Of a stretch of DNA of 41,992 bases, positions 1 through 7,332 are shown piece by piece. A program made the translations under genes and the position numbers. Origin of the DNA: Methanomicrobiales archaeon (GTDB lineage: Archaea > Halobacteriota > Syntropharchaeia > Alkanophagales > Methanospirareceae); NCBI GenBank assembly GCA_003160755.1, contig QEXZ01000002.1, forward strand, positions 1 through 41,992, given 5' to 3'. Numbering within the stretch: position 1 is the first letter of the stretch; the number at the start of each line of letters is the position of its first letter. The notes below the pieces were generated by a model. The model searched no databases and was not told where the DNA came from. It saw nothing but the letters and a program-made list of their open reading frames with translations.

Positions 1-1
1 A

Positions 2-127
2 TTTGTTGCTATTTTACTCTTACTCTTGTCAAGCACCTTTTGGATAGCAATTCTAACTGTAGTTATTTTTGCACTTATTGGTTTTTCGATGATGGTGGGC
101 TTGATAACAAAATTATTTGGGAAATGA
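2..127 (+). CDS. C-terminal end of a membrane protein (partial)
   Basis: The open frame enters from the left edge and ends at the TGA at 125-127. It encodes 41 residues, almost all hydrophobic, enough for one or two membrane helices, ending in Leu-Phe-Gly-Lys. The family cannot be recognised from this tail. Its stop overlaps the ATG of the next gene (ATGA at 124-127), so the two are probably translationally coupled. A second frame through the same bases gives a less coherent protein. Confidence 0.5.
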   Translation, partial: FVAILLLLLSSTFWIAILTVVIFALIGFSMMVGLITKLFGK

Positions 128-505
128 AAAAGAAGCAAATACAAGGACTTGATTTAGTTTTAGTAGCAGTAAGTTTGGCTTTGGTAGTTGCCCTCATAGG
201 GGCAGTGGGCTACATTGTTTTTCTATCCTAATGCAGCTAATGTGGGAGATCCCGGTGTTGTAATCACGGGAACTATTAAAAATGAGTACGATAGGGATTA
301 TTACATATGCATTGCTGCACATGCTTTTAATTCGGAAGGGGAGCAGATTGGACACAGTATTGATCCATGTCCTGTGTGTGGCATGATTGCACCTTATGTT
401 AAGTGCGGCCAAACAGGTAATTTCGAGTTGCACTTGAAGTATAGAGAGGATATTGAGCGTATTGAGCTTTTTGTCGGATGTGTGAGTGAAATACCACCAC
501 CATAG
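124..505 (+). pseudogene. Membrane-anchored extracellular domain protein, frameshifted
   Basis: Frame 1 from the ATG at 124 encodes a basic start (MKKKQ) and one strong membrane helix, then stops at 229-231. Frame 2 from about 215 continues without a break to 505 as a hydrophilic domain of about 95 residues with a Cys-Pro-Val-Cys motif and a beta-rich look. The two halves read as one protein (short inside tail, membrane anchor, outside domain) if one T is removed from the T5 run at 218-222. This is either a real frameshift mutation or an assembly error. The outside domain resembles the small FxLYD-type beta domains of archaeal surface proteins, but that is only an impression. Confidence 0.55.
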
Positions 506-548
506 GTAGGAAATTGGCCATTCTAAAAGAAAGGAGGGATAATAAATT

Positions 549-848
549 ATGGTGGGAAAATGGAAAGTAGGTGCAATAACAGGAGCAGTGTGGGGGTTAA
601 TAAGCCTTGTCACCCTTTCAGGAGGGATTTGGCTTAATCCACTGATAAAATATACTTTTGGTTTGCCTACCACGCTTACATTTCATATCGTTAATTGGCT
701 TAATTTTATAATAGTGCCAATTATTGGTATATGGTTTAGTTACATTGTACTTTTCTTGTTAGCGCTTAACTATGGCGCTATAATCGTTGTAGGAATTATG
801 TATTTGACTGGCAAGGTTCGAGCCAAACAGAAAATCATCAAATTTTAG
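549..848 (+). CDS. Small multi-pass membrane protein, unknown function
   Basis: 99 residues with about three membrane helices (roughly residues 8-28, 45-65, 67-88) and a basic C-terminal tail (KVRAKQK). A good ribosome binding site (AAAGGAGGG) lies about ten bases before the ATG. It follows the frameshifted anchor protein by 43 bases and probably belongs to the same transcript. Its last 90 bases overlap the 3' end of the RaSEA gene on the other strand. No family recognised. Confidence 0.65.
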   Translation: MVGKWKVGAITGAVWGLISLVTLSGGIWLNPLIKYTFGLPTTLTFHIVNWLNFIIVPIIGIWFSYIVLFLLALNYGAIIVVGIMYLTGKVRAKQKIIKF

Positions 849-1802
849 CAGTGTATGCCATGTTTCCTTACATTCGCAATCTATCTCCGTGAGGCGTTCT
901 AACACGTTCAAGTTCTGCGTTATGTTGAACTCTTTTATCGCCTCTGTTATTTCCATGTCGCACTTACCACAATTGTGCGGTCCGCGGATATGACCCGCAC
1001 CCACGGGGTCAGACGTCACCACGACATTTTCACCACGTTTTTTTATCTCTTTTACTGTCTCGACAGCACTCCAGAGCCACGGTGGTCTATAATACCTTCT
1101 TTTCCATAAACCTTCTAAGTGCGTGTGTTTTTGTATATTGCATAGGTTCAGGGAGATAGAGGAACTATAAGGAGCGGCGAGTGCAGCGGATTTTATAATG
1201 TCTTCTATCGCCTTTTTCTCGGATACAAAAGGAGGTTTAAGCAAAAGATACGTCTTTACCGTTGCTTCGCATTCGTTCACGATTTTCGCTGCTGTTTTAT
1301 AATCGGCGAATGAGAAACCCTTGTTTATGTATTTCGACCTGATAAAATCATCCGCGGTTTCTAACCCGATAGCAAGTTCGAGATGCTCAACGATTTTCAA
1401 ATCCGCGATTCTCTCCTCGTTTATAAACTCGGGTCTCGTCTCTACTATCAGTTTCTTTATCGCTTGCCTGTTGTTCACCAGCTCGGCTATCGCGATTCTC
1501 GTTCCGCTTGAAATCTCTCGTTCGTCGAGGAAGCTGCCGGAAGTGAAAATCTTGAGTATAAAATCTTCTTCCGGGCTGGTTCTTAATGCTCGTTCAAGTT
1601 GAGCCCGGATGTCTGCCTGTGTTACGTCTGCGGATTCGTGCCAGTAGCCGCACATCGTGCATTTTCGCCACTGACAGCCTACAGTCCGCAGTATGACGGT
1701 CAGGCATTTTATCGGTTTTTGCTCTTCGGTGAAGAAGTCGTAATCGAGCCAAGAAGCTACTGGGTGGGTTTTTTTGTTCTTTGGTGTGGTCATGGTTTTC
1801 AT
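759..1802 (-). CDS. Archaeosine synthase radical SAM subunit RaSEA
   Basis: 347 residues. RaSEA works with ArcS to convert the lysine adduct of preQ0 at tRNA position 15 into archaeosine, using a radical SAM [4Fe-4S] cluster. The cluster motif is C43-x4-C48-x2-C51 in the context CQWRKCTMCGYWHES, characteristic of this archaeal family (formerly TIGR01210). The C-terminal half has a Cys pair (HNCGKC) and a CxC motif (DCECKETW), also typical. The last 25 or so residues lie beyond the usual family end and are encoded antisense to the small membrane protein at 549-848, which suggests loss of an original stop. The start at 1802 could also be the Met three codons further in. No ArcS gene is nearby. 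Confidence 0.85.
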   Translation of the reverse strand: MKTMTTPKNKKTHPVASWLDYDFFTEEQKPIKCLTVILRTVGCQWRKCTMCGYWHESADVTQADIRAQLERALRTSPEEDFILKIFTSGSFLDEREISSGTRIAIAELVNNRQAIKKLIVETRPEFINEERIADLKIVEHLELAIGLETADDFIRSKYINKGFSFADYKTAAKIVNECEATVKTYLLLKPPFVSEKKAIEDIIKSAALAAPYSSSISLNLCNIQKHTHLEGLWKRRYYRPPWLWSAVETVKEIKKRGENVVVTSDPVGAGHIRGPHNCGKCDMEITEAIKEFNITQNLNVLERLTEIDCECKETWHTLLKFDDFLFGSNLASQIHNSYNDYSAIVKR

Positions 1803-1839
1803 TGTGATAATTGCCCGGGGATAAGATAATAAAAAATCC

Positions 1840-2367
1840 CTATCTCATTTCTGTTTCTTCATCCACCTTCCGCTCGTACGTCTGAACAAGCATCCCCTTG
1901 CTTTGCTCCCAGGGTTCGCCCGTCTTGTAAAAATTGAACTTCTCCATTGCTCGCTCACAGGGTTCATTACCCGCCAGGATATTTACGTAATTCACCTTAC
2001 ACTTATTCGCTTTTGCAAACGCATAGAACTGCGCATACATTGCCGATGCAACACCCTGGTCACTGTATTCCGGTAGAACCGCCTGCTGCTCGCCGAAACA
2101 ACCTCTTCCTGTTATGGATGCTTTGTACACACCCACCAATTTACCGTTTATGCGAACACCGAAGAAGAAATGGCCGGAGTCCATCTCTTTCTTTATTTCA
2201 TCCTCGCTCATCGCACGCATCTCTCGCCATTCCTTCGGATACACATAAGCCTTTGGCCATACTTCCTTATAGAGGGCGGAGATGTCCTTCGCTTCTTCTT
2301 TACGTAGCAGTAGTACACGATGTTTTCCTGCCTTGTTTTCGTCGTCTATAATACACACCTTCGTCAT
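1840..2367 (-). CDS. GNAT-family N-acetyltransferase
   Basis: 175 residues with a GNAT fold over about residues 18-150. The acetyl-CoA pyrophosphate loop is visible as the Gln-Gly-Val-Ala-Ser segment after the beta-4 strand (QQAVLPEYSDQGVAS), and a second half with a typical 'N-x-x-A-x-x-x-Y/F-x-K-x-G-F' analogue (AMEKFNFYKTGEPW). The substrate is unknown. It lies 37 bases upstream of RaSEA on the same strand and may be co-transcribed. Its own upstream region (2368-2457) is A/T-rich. Confidence 0.75.
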   Translation of the reverse strand: MTKVCIIDDENKAGKHRVLLLRKEEAKDISALYKEVWPKAYVYPKEWREMRAMSEDEIKKEMDSGHFFFGVRINGKLVGVYKASITGRGCFGEQQAVLPEYSDQGVASAMYAQFYAFAKANKCKVNYVNILAGNEPCERAMEKFNFYKTGEPWEQSKGMLVQTYERKVDEETEMR

Positions 2368-2457
2368 CTTCGTTATTCCTCTATTATAAACTTAAGGGAT
2401 TTCTCTCTTTAAATCTTTTTTGATTTTTGTTTGTTGTTCTCGAAATTCAAACTTTCT

Positions 2458-2622
2458 TGTTGTATATAAAGTATAACTTCCTCTTATTTAAGACACGGAT
2501 TTATACGGATTTATTTTAGTCTAACCGTGTTGATTCTTATCATCTGTGTTAATTAAGCCCTTTCCGGGCTTGCGGGAATGTGGGCAGAGCCCACAAGCGT
2601 TAATCTGTGTCCATAATTTATT
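2458..2622 (+). repeat. Interspersed repeat, copy 1 (forward), carrying a nested hairpin element
   Basis: Begins GTTGTATATAAAGTATAACTT, continues through GACACGGATTTATACGG and ends with ATCTGTGTTAA ... GTTAATCTGTGTCC. The same order of motifs occurs at 40855-40992 (forward), 34587-34712 and 8459-8578 (reverse), and partly at 6337-6404 (reverse). The inner ends (GACACAGATT and AATCTGTGTC) are inverted repeats. This copy is interrupted by the hairpin element at 2553-2595. Confidence 0.8.
2553..2595 (-). repeat. Double-hairpin palindromic element, copy 1 (nested)
   Basis: Read on the minus strand: TGTGGGCTCTGCCCACA, a short spacer with CCCGC, then AAGCCCGGAAAGGGCTTAA, giving two adjacent stem-loops. 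The same element occurs at 14710-14753, 22961-23004 and 34379-34420. Here it sits inside the larger repeat copy 1: comparison with the intact copy at 40855-40992 shows it interrupts the run ATCTGTGTTAATCTGCGTTAA. Confidence 0.8.
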
Positions 2623-3145
2623 TTTTCTTGTTCAAAGAAAGGTTGTCCATGAACCTTTTCTGCATCTCTACCACTTCACTACTGTTCGTTGCCTTGGAAT
2701 AAGCAATTAACCGGTCCTCATTCAATCTCAGAAATACATCGCCCCACTTGAACCCGCGCAGTATAAATTGCGATTGCTCGTGCTCGCCGAGAATGAACAA
2801 AGCAGCAGCGAGCGCCTCCGCCGAACTCAAAATAAACGGTCTGCCGTAGTTCGTCGGGTTCGCTGCTATTAAGTAGGGCAATGCTCGCTTTTTCCTCTTC
2901 AGCTTTCTCAAAGCATCCTCAAAAGTGGCTATTTTAGACCATGAGCAATCAAAAACGGTTATGCTGCTTGCTGATTTTCTATCTGCAGGAGAGAGTGCCT
3001 GTTCCGCAATAGGAACCAACAAGATCGTTTTATACGGTATTTTTCGCATCACATTAACCGATTTTATCAGGCCTGCTCGTGCTAATTTTCTCGCTGTGCA
3101 TTTCTTCGGGTCGCACTGCCCTGCATCGTATGCGTATAACTGCAT
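2618..3145 (-). CDS. tsr3: Tsr3-type rRNA aminocarboxypropyltransferase
   Basis: 175 residues, full length for the archaeal family (DUF367/RLI-associated). Tsr3 transfers the 3-amino-3-carboxypropyl group of SAM to a hypermodified pseudouridine in small-subunit rRNA. Visible signatures are DCSW at 66-69 and the LPYLIAANPTNYGRP block at about 93-107 followed by a Leu-Ser-x-x-Glu-Ala helix. The N-terminal CDPKKCTARKLAR segment is also typical. Its stop lies immediately next to the repeat at 2458-2622. Housekeeping gene with no obvious functional link to its neighbours. Confidence 0.9.
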   Translation of the reverse strand: MQLYAYDAGQCDPKKCTARKLARAGLIKSVNVMRKIPYKTILLVPIAEQALSPADRKSASSITVFDCSWSKIATFEDALRKLKRKKRALPYLIAANPTNYGRPFILSSAEALAAALFILGEHEQSQFILRGFKWGDVFLRLNEDRLIAYSKATNSSEVVEMQKRFMDNLSLNKKK

Positions 3146-3196
3146 TTTACTTGTTTCGCTTCTCCTATAACCACAAGATCACGCAGATTTTTACAC

Positions 3197-3220
3197 AAAC
3201 TTTCTTTTGAAAGAAAGTTT
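3197..3220. terminator. Perfect 11-bp hairpin between two minus-strand genes
   Basis: AAACTTTCTTT and its exact complement AAAGAAAGTTT are separated by two bases. It lies 63 bases past the stop of the BioD-like gene (3283) and 52 bases before the Tsr3 start (3145), so it could end the upstream transcript. The termination role is inferred from position. Confidence 0.45.
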
Positions 3221-3282
3221 GATCAACGGAACATCTTAGAGGCGTTGTTCTTTTCCGTAAACGCTTTTTCTAAAAGGGTTTA

Positions 3283-4164
3283 TTAGTAAAGGTTTTTGCT
3301 TTCAAAAAAGTTTTGCAATAACAAAGGGATTTTTTTCTTTAGCCCCTGCACTATCTCCTCAGACATGAACGGTGGCACCAGAACTTCTTTAATTGGTTTT
3401 ATCAATTCCACAATTCTGGAAGTTGCGAGTTCTTCCTGCGAATATGTAGAAGCTGAGAGTTGAACCGCTGTTAGATACTTCTCCGGGTCGTATACCGAGA
3501 TATGCCCTGGTTTAACACCAATAACAATGTCCAAATCTTTTAGCCCCTTCCAAGGCAAAGCTATATCGCTATAACTCTCAATGACCAAACAATCATATTG
3601 TTTGTTCATCTCTTTATATACCAACTCAACTGCGAGGTCGTAATATTCCTCTGTTAGCTTATTTAATCTATTTAAATCCCTGACATGGTAAATACTGGAT
3701 GCTTTGGCACGTAGTTTCTCAAAAAGAGCATCGTCACATCTATACTCAACTGGCAGTGCTTCGTTCTCAACCACCAGATTCTTTGCTCCTTCTTTAAACC
3801 ACAGCGTGACACGGTCGAAGATAAAATAAGGAATTTGCGTGACCGGGTCGATGTGCTGAGGTTCTGCCCACAACCTGTGGATAGGGTTGATAAATTCTTC
3901 CATTATGGCACCTGCATCGGGACCAAAAGCCGAAGCAGATTTTAAATGTTTTGCATCCTTCCCGTAGAGTCGTCCATGCGATAAAGCCTCCTGCACCACA
4001 TCGTAATCATACCACACACTGTTGCCAGCCCGTGGTTTAAATCCACATGCATTAAACCCCTTCTCCCTTAAGTAAGCTAGTAACGCCTGTGCAAGAGTCG
4101 TCTTACCTGCGTCCTTCTCTTTCAACCCTACAATCAAAATCTTCAATCTTTCTTTCTTTGTCAT
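3283..4164 (-). CDS. P-loop ATPase of the dethiobiotin synthetase-like group
   Basis: 293 residues. The N-terminus carries a deviant Walker A loop, GLKEKDAGKTTL (residues 13-24), of the kind used by BioD, CobQ/CobB and MinD-type P-loop enzymes. A hydrophobic strand ending in Glu (YDCLVIESYSD, near residue 195) looks like the Walker B/switch region. The middle contains unusual aromatic stretches (VWYDYD, FIFDRVTLWF). This resembles a predicted archaeal ATPase family annotated as BioD-like; the real substrate is unknown. It is monocistronic or first before tsr3, with a 137-base gap. Confidence 0.65.
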   Translation of the reverse strand: MTKKERLKILIVGLKEKDAGKTTLAQALLAYLREKGFNACGFKPRAGNSVWYDYDVVQEALSHGRLYGKDAKHLKSASAFGPDAGAIMEEFINPIHRLWAEPQHIDPVTQIPYFIFDRVTLWFKEGAKNLVVENEALPVEYRCDDALFEKLRAKASSIYHVRDLNRLNKLTEEYYDLAVELVYKEMNKQYDCLVIESYSDIALPWKGLKDLDIVIGVKPGHISVYDPEKYLTAVQLSASTYSQEELATSRIVELIKPIKEVLVPPFMSEEIVQGLKKKIPLLLQNFFESKNLY

Positions 4165-4195
4165 CTCAGCGCTCTCCGCGTTCTCGGCGGTAAGT

Positions 4196-4311
4196 AAAAA
4201 GAAAACATTTTTCTTTTAGCACAAACCTTTCTTTAGAAAAGAAAGCTTTACCAAAGAAACTAATTTTTTCTTTTAGCACAGGTTTTCTTTTTGCTAAAAA
4301 GAAAAAGTGTT
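4196..4311. repeat. A/T-rich palindromic repeat, two half-units
   Basis: Contains TTTTTCTTTTAGCACA twice (around 4207-4222 and 4264-4280) and ends with a palindrome TTTTCTTTTTGCTAAAAAGAAAA running to AGTGTT directly before the ATG at 4312. The second unit with its preceding TTACCAAAGAAA recurs at 34441-34517, and the tail CTAAAAAGAAAAAGTGT recurs at 40124-40140. It lies in the divergent gap between the BioD-like gene and the cyclodeaminase-family gene, so it may hold or disrupt their promoters. Confidence 0.6.
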
Positions 4312-5286
4312 ATGAAAAAGATAACTGAGCTGGATGCGTTTCTCGTAACAAACGAAGAACTAAAAGAGACGATAGAGAGTATAGGATGGAAAGCATTCAT
4401 TGCTGAGATAAGAAGAGGGTTTGAACAAAGTTCTTCTGGGCAGACCATTGTGCCTGAAAAGGTGTACATTGATACGGGCGTGTCGGACATGAGATGTATG
4501 CCTGCGTATTTGCCGGAATACAATCGCAATTATTGCGGTGTGAAGATTGTCATCACTGCGCCGGGGAACAAAAAACTCGGTTTGCCAATGGTATTGGGTG
4601 AATATTTACTCCGGAATGCGGAAACACAGCAATTGGTGGCGATAATGCAGGCGGAGGAGATGACCGCGTATAGAACCGGCGCCGCTACTGGTGTCGCTAC
4701 CGAAACGTTATCGAGGACAGATAGCAAAACGCTGGGCATAATAGGAACAGGAAAACAAGCTCCTTACCAGGCTGAGGCAATACTGGCTGTACGGCCTTCT
4801 ATTGACACGATAAAGGCATATGATGTCACCGAACAACAAGCGAGGGATTTTAAAAAGCAATATGAACCCGAGTGGGGTGTTGACATAGCAGTTGTCGGTC
4901 TGGAAGAGACGGTGGATTCTGACATAGTCACAACCGTAACCCCGGCCACGGAACCTTTCATTTCTGCTGAACTGATAAAGCAGGGGGTACATCTTAACGG
5001 AGTTGGTGCCGACTCGAAAACGAAGATAGAATTCGCACCTGAAGTGCTGAAAAAATCAAGCAGGATATTCATTGATGATTTATCGCAGTGCATACATTCG
5101 GGGGAGATATACAGGGGACTGGAAAAAGGAATAGTGGGGAAAGGGGATTTGATTCCTCTGGGTGACGTATTGCTCGGTAAAGCAAAGGGCAGGACGAGCG
5201 AGGAGGATATAACGTTCTTCAAATCAACTGGCGTCGCCTTTGAGGATTTGATTACTGCGATATTGGTTTTTGAGAGGCTAATTTGA
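4312..5286 (+). CDS. Ornithine cyclodeaminase / alanine dehydrogenase family enzyme
   Basis: 324 residues from the ATG at 4312; this start is chosen because it gives the usual family N-terminus, while an alternative seven codons upstream lies in a repeat. Members are NAD(P)-dependent and act on amino acids or imines (ornithine cyclodeaminase, archaeal alanine dehydrogenase, mu-crystallin, ketimine reductase). Visible are the substrate-side RTGAATG motif, a Rossmann loop GIIGTGKQAP near residue 145, and a second block VTPATEPFI plus HLNGVGADSKTK. The exact substrate cannot be assigned. The gene is single, followed by the metallo-hydrolase 58 bases downstream. Confidence 0.8.
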   Translation: MKKITELDAFLVTNEELKETIESIGWKAFIAEIRRGFEQSSSGQTIVPEKVYIDTGVSDMRCMPAYLPEYNRNYCGVKIVITAPGNKKLGLPMVLGEYLLRNAETQQLVAIMQAEEMTAYRTGAATGVATETLSRTDSKTLGIIGTGKQAPYQAEAILAVRPSIDTIKAYDVTEQQARDFKKQYEPEWGVDIAVVGLEETVDSDIVTTVTPATEPFISAELIKQGVHLNGVGADSKTKIEFAPEVLKKSSRIFIDDLSQCIHSGEIYRGLEKGIVGKGDLIPLGDVLLGKAKGRTSEEDITFFKSTGVAFEDLITAILVFERLI

Positions 5287-5344
5287 CAATGTCACATTTT
5301 AATTTTAACTAACTCCTTATCTTCATTTTTATGAGGTAAAAAGG

Positions 5345-6319
5345 ATGCAAATTGAAATTCTCGGCACGGAGTCGTTGGGCGTTCGCGGTCTGAGCTGTGT
5401 GGTCGAACTCAAAGCACGGAAGATAGTCATTGACCCCGGGGTAGCATTGGGCTACAACCGCCATGGATTGCTCCCCCACCCTTTGCAGGTAGCGGCTGGC
5501 GAGTCAGTGCGTCATAAAATCCTGTCTGAATTGGAAGACGCTACTGATGTCGTGTTCAGCCATTTACATGGCGACCACGTGCCCTTAGTAGATGCCAATC
5601 CGTTTCAGATGCCGGCGCAAAAAGTGGCTGCTTTATCCCGGGCACGGCCACAAACAGGAACACAAAAAATCCGGTTCTGGGTTAAAGGTCCTCGTGGACT
5701 TTCTCGAAACATGCTGAATCGGTTGCAGTCGTTACGCATTGCTCTGGATAACGACCTGCCGAATGCCGAAGGGCAGAACGATGGCCCGTTAAGTTTCTCG
5801 CTACCCGTTCCGCATGGAGAGCGAGACAAACGCGGCGGCACGGTGATGATGACAAGGATAGAAGAGGGAAAAGAAGTATTTGTGCACGCTTCTGACATCC
5901 AACTGCTTGATGAGGCGACGGTGCCCCGAATCCTGAACTGGCAGCCAACGATTGTGCTGGCTTCCGGTCCACCTCTCTACTTACCGCATCTTTCACAGAG
6001 GCAGCGTGAAACCGCCTGGCGTAATGCCGTGCGGCTTGCTCAAGGGGTTGACACTTTAATCCTTGACCATCATCTGATGCGTTCCAAAGCAGGAAGTCGG
6101 TGGCTGGATAAGTTGTCGGTATCTGTATCATCCACGACGGGGCACAAGGTCGTATGTGCTGCGGATTTTTTGGGTCGGCATCGGACTCTGCTCGAAGCGT
6201 GGCGACAGCGTTTGTATGCGGAGATGTCAGTACCGAGAGGGTGGCATGACGCTTACGCTCGTGGCGAGGTTGACACCCGTCCATACCGGGATTGGATAAG
6301 GAGGGTGGAAAGGTGGTGA
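5345..6319 (+). CDS. Metallo-beta-lactamase-fold hydrolase, COG2248 (UPF0282) type
   Basis: 324 residues. The metal-binding HLHGDH motif is at 73-78, with later ligands likely in HGERD, HASD and DHHLMRS, the order seen in the archaeal COG2248 family. A ribosome binding site (GAGGT, then AAAAAGG) precedes the ATG. The substrate of the family is unknown. By eye the base composition is more G+C-rich than its neighbours, especially in third positions, which could mean a different history. Confidence 0.8.
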   Translation: MQIEILGTESLGVRGLSCVVELKARKIVIDPGVALGYNRHGLLPHPLQVAAGESVRHKILSELEDATDVVFSHLHGDHVPLVDANPFQMPAQKVAALSRARPQTGTQKIRFWVKGPRGLSRNMLNRLQSLRIALDNDLPNAEGQNDGPLSFSLPVPHGERDKRGGTVMMTRIEEGKEVFVHASDIQLLDEATVPRILNWQPTIVLASGPPLYLPHLSQRQRETAWRNAVRLAQGVDTLILDHHLMRSKAGSRWLDKLSVSVSSTTGHKVVCAADFLGRHRTLLEAWRQRLYAEMSVPRGWHDAYARGEVDTRPYRDWIRRVERW

Positions 6320-6336
6320 ATGCAAATATTTTTTGA

Positions 6337-6404
6337 AATAAGTCCGCGTAAATCAGTGTAAATCCGTGTCTCAAATAGAAGGAGGGCATACATAATATAC
6401 AATA
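6337..6404 (-). repeat. Interspersed repeat, copy 2 (reverse, half length)
   Basis: AAGTCCGCGTAAATCAGTGT, AATCCGTGTCTCAAATAGAAGG and AATATACAATA match the TATA-bearing half of the repeat family. The other half (ATCTGTGTTAATCTGTGTC) is absent here. It lies just upstream of the EamA transporter gene. Confidence 0.65.
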
Positions 6405-6437
6405 AAAAATCTAAAATAATCGTTTTATAATTTAATC

Positions 6438-7307
6438 ATGCTCTGGTTCATATTCGCATTTTTAACGGCACTCTTCGAGGCAACGAAAGACGTCCTCAGC
6501 AAGAAAAGCCTGAAAGACATTGACGAATACGTGGTTGCATGGTCATTACCGTTCTTTGCGCTGCCATTTCTGTTACCCATACTGCTTTTTACTGAAATCC
6601 CGCCTCTCGGCGAGCGGTTCTGGCTGGCATTGGTCACTGGCGGCACGCTATATGCCTTTACACTTGTTCTGTACATGAAAGCCATCAAAACATCTGATTT
6701 GTCCATAACTGTTCCGATGCTTACATTTACGCCTCTATTTCTTTTAATAACCTCGCCTTTAATGGTTGGAGAATTCCCCGGTATTTTTGGACTTATTGGC
6801 ATTTTCCTGATTGTTACGGGTTCGTATCTGCTGAACATAAATAAAAAGTTTCATGGATATGGATACTTTGCCCCATTTAAAGCACTGCTAAAAGAAAAAG
6901 GTCCAAGACTTATGCTGGTAGTGGCATTCATCTGGAGTATAACCGCTAACATTGACAAGATTGGACTGCAAAATTCGTCTCCTCTCTTTTGGGTAATCGC
7001 CGTAGATACCTACGTTGCACTACTTATGTTACCGCTGTGTACGTTCAGAGGGAACAGGAAAACAGCCCAGATACGTGCTAATTGGCGTGCTTTGCTTAAA
7101 CTCGGGCTGTTCGGAGGCTTGACTGCCGTATGTCAGATGACCGCAATCAGTTTAACCCTCGTAGCATACGTCATATCAATAAAAAGAACGAGTGCAATCG
7201 GCGGCGTTCTCTTTGGATACCTGATATTTAAAGAGAAGGGTATAAGAGCGCGATTAGTGGGTGCAATCGTGATGGTTTTTGGTGTTTTATTTATAACGCT
7301 GTTTTAG
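6438..7307 (+). CDS. EamA/DMT-superfamily transporter
   Basis: 289 residues with about ten membrane helices in two homologous halves, the normal size for drug/metabolite transporters. The opening WFIFAFLTALFEATKDVLSKK and the repeated pattern in the second half (ALLKLGLFGGLTAVCQM ... YVISIKRTSAIGG) are typical of EamA domains. The substrate is unknown. Repeat copy 2 lies upstream and the Fic gene begins 25 bases downstream, so the pair may be co-transcribed. Confidence 0.85.
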   Translation: MLWFIFAFLTALFEATKDVLSKKSLKDIDEYVVAWSLPFFALPFLLPILLFTEIPPLGERFWLALVTGGTLYAFTLVLYMKAIKTSDLSITVPMLTFTPLFLLITSPLMVGEFPGIFGLIGIFLIVTGSYLLNINKKFHGYGYFAPFKALLKEKGPRLMLVVAFIWSITANIDKIGLQNSSPLFWVIAVDTYVALLMLPLCTFRGNRKTAQIRANWRALLKLGLFGGLTAVCQMTAISLTLVAYVISIKRTSAIGGVLFGYLIFKEKGIRARLVGAIVMVFGVLFITLF

Positions 7308-7332
7308 TATTTAAAAGCAAGAGGTATCCACC

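Noticed and set aside
5605..6389. Two long minus-strand frames under the metallo-hydrolase
   Set aside because: Shadows caused by high G+C third positions of the real gene; products lack any domain.
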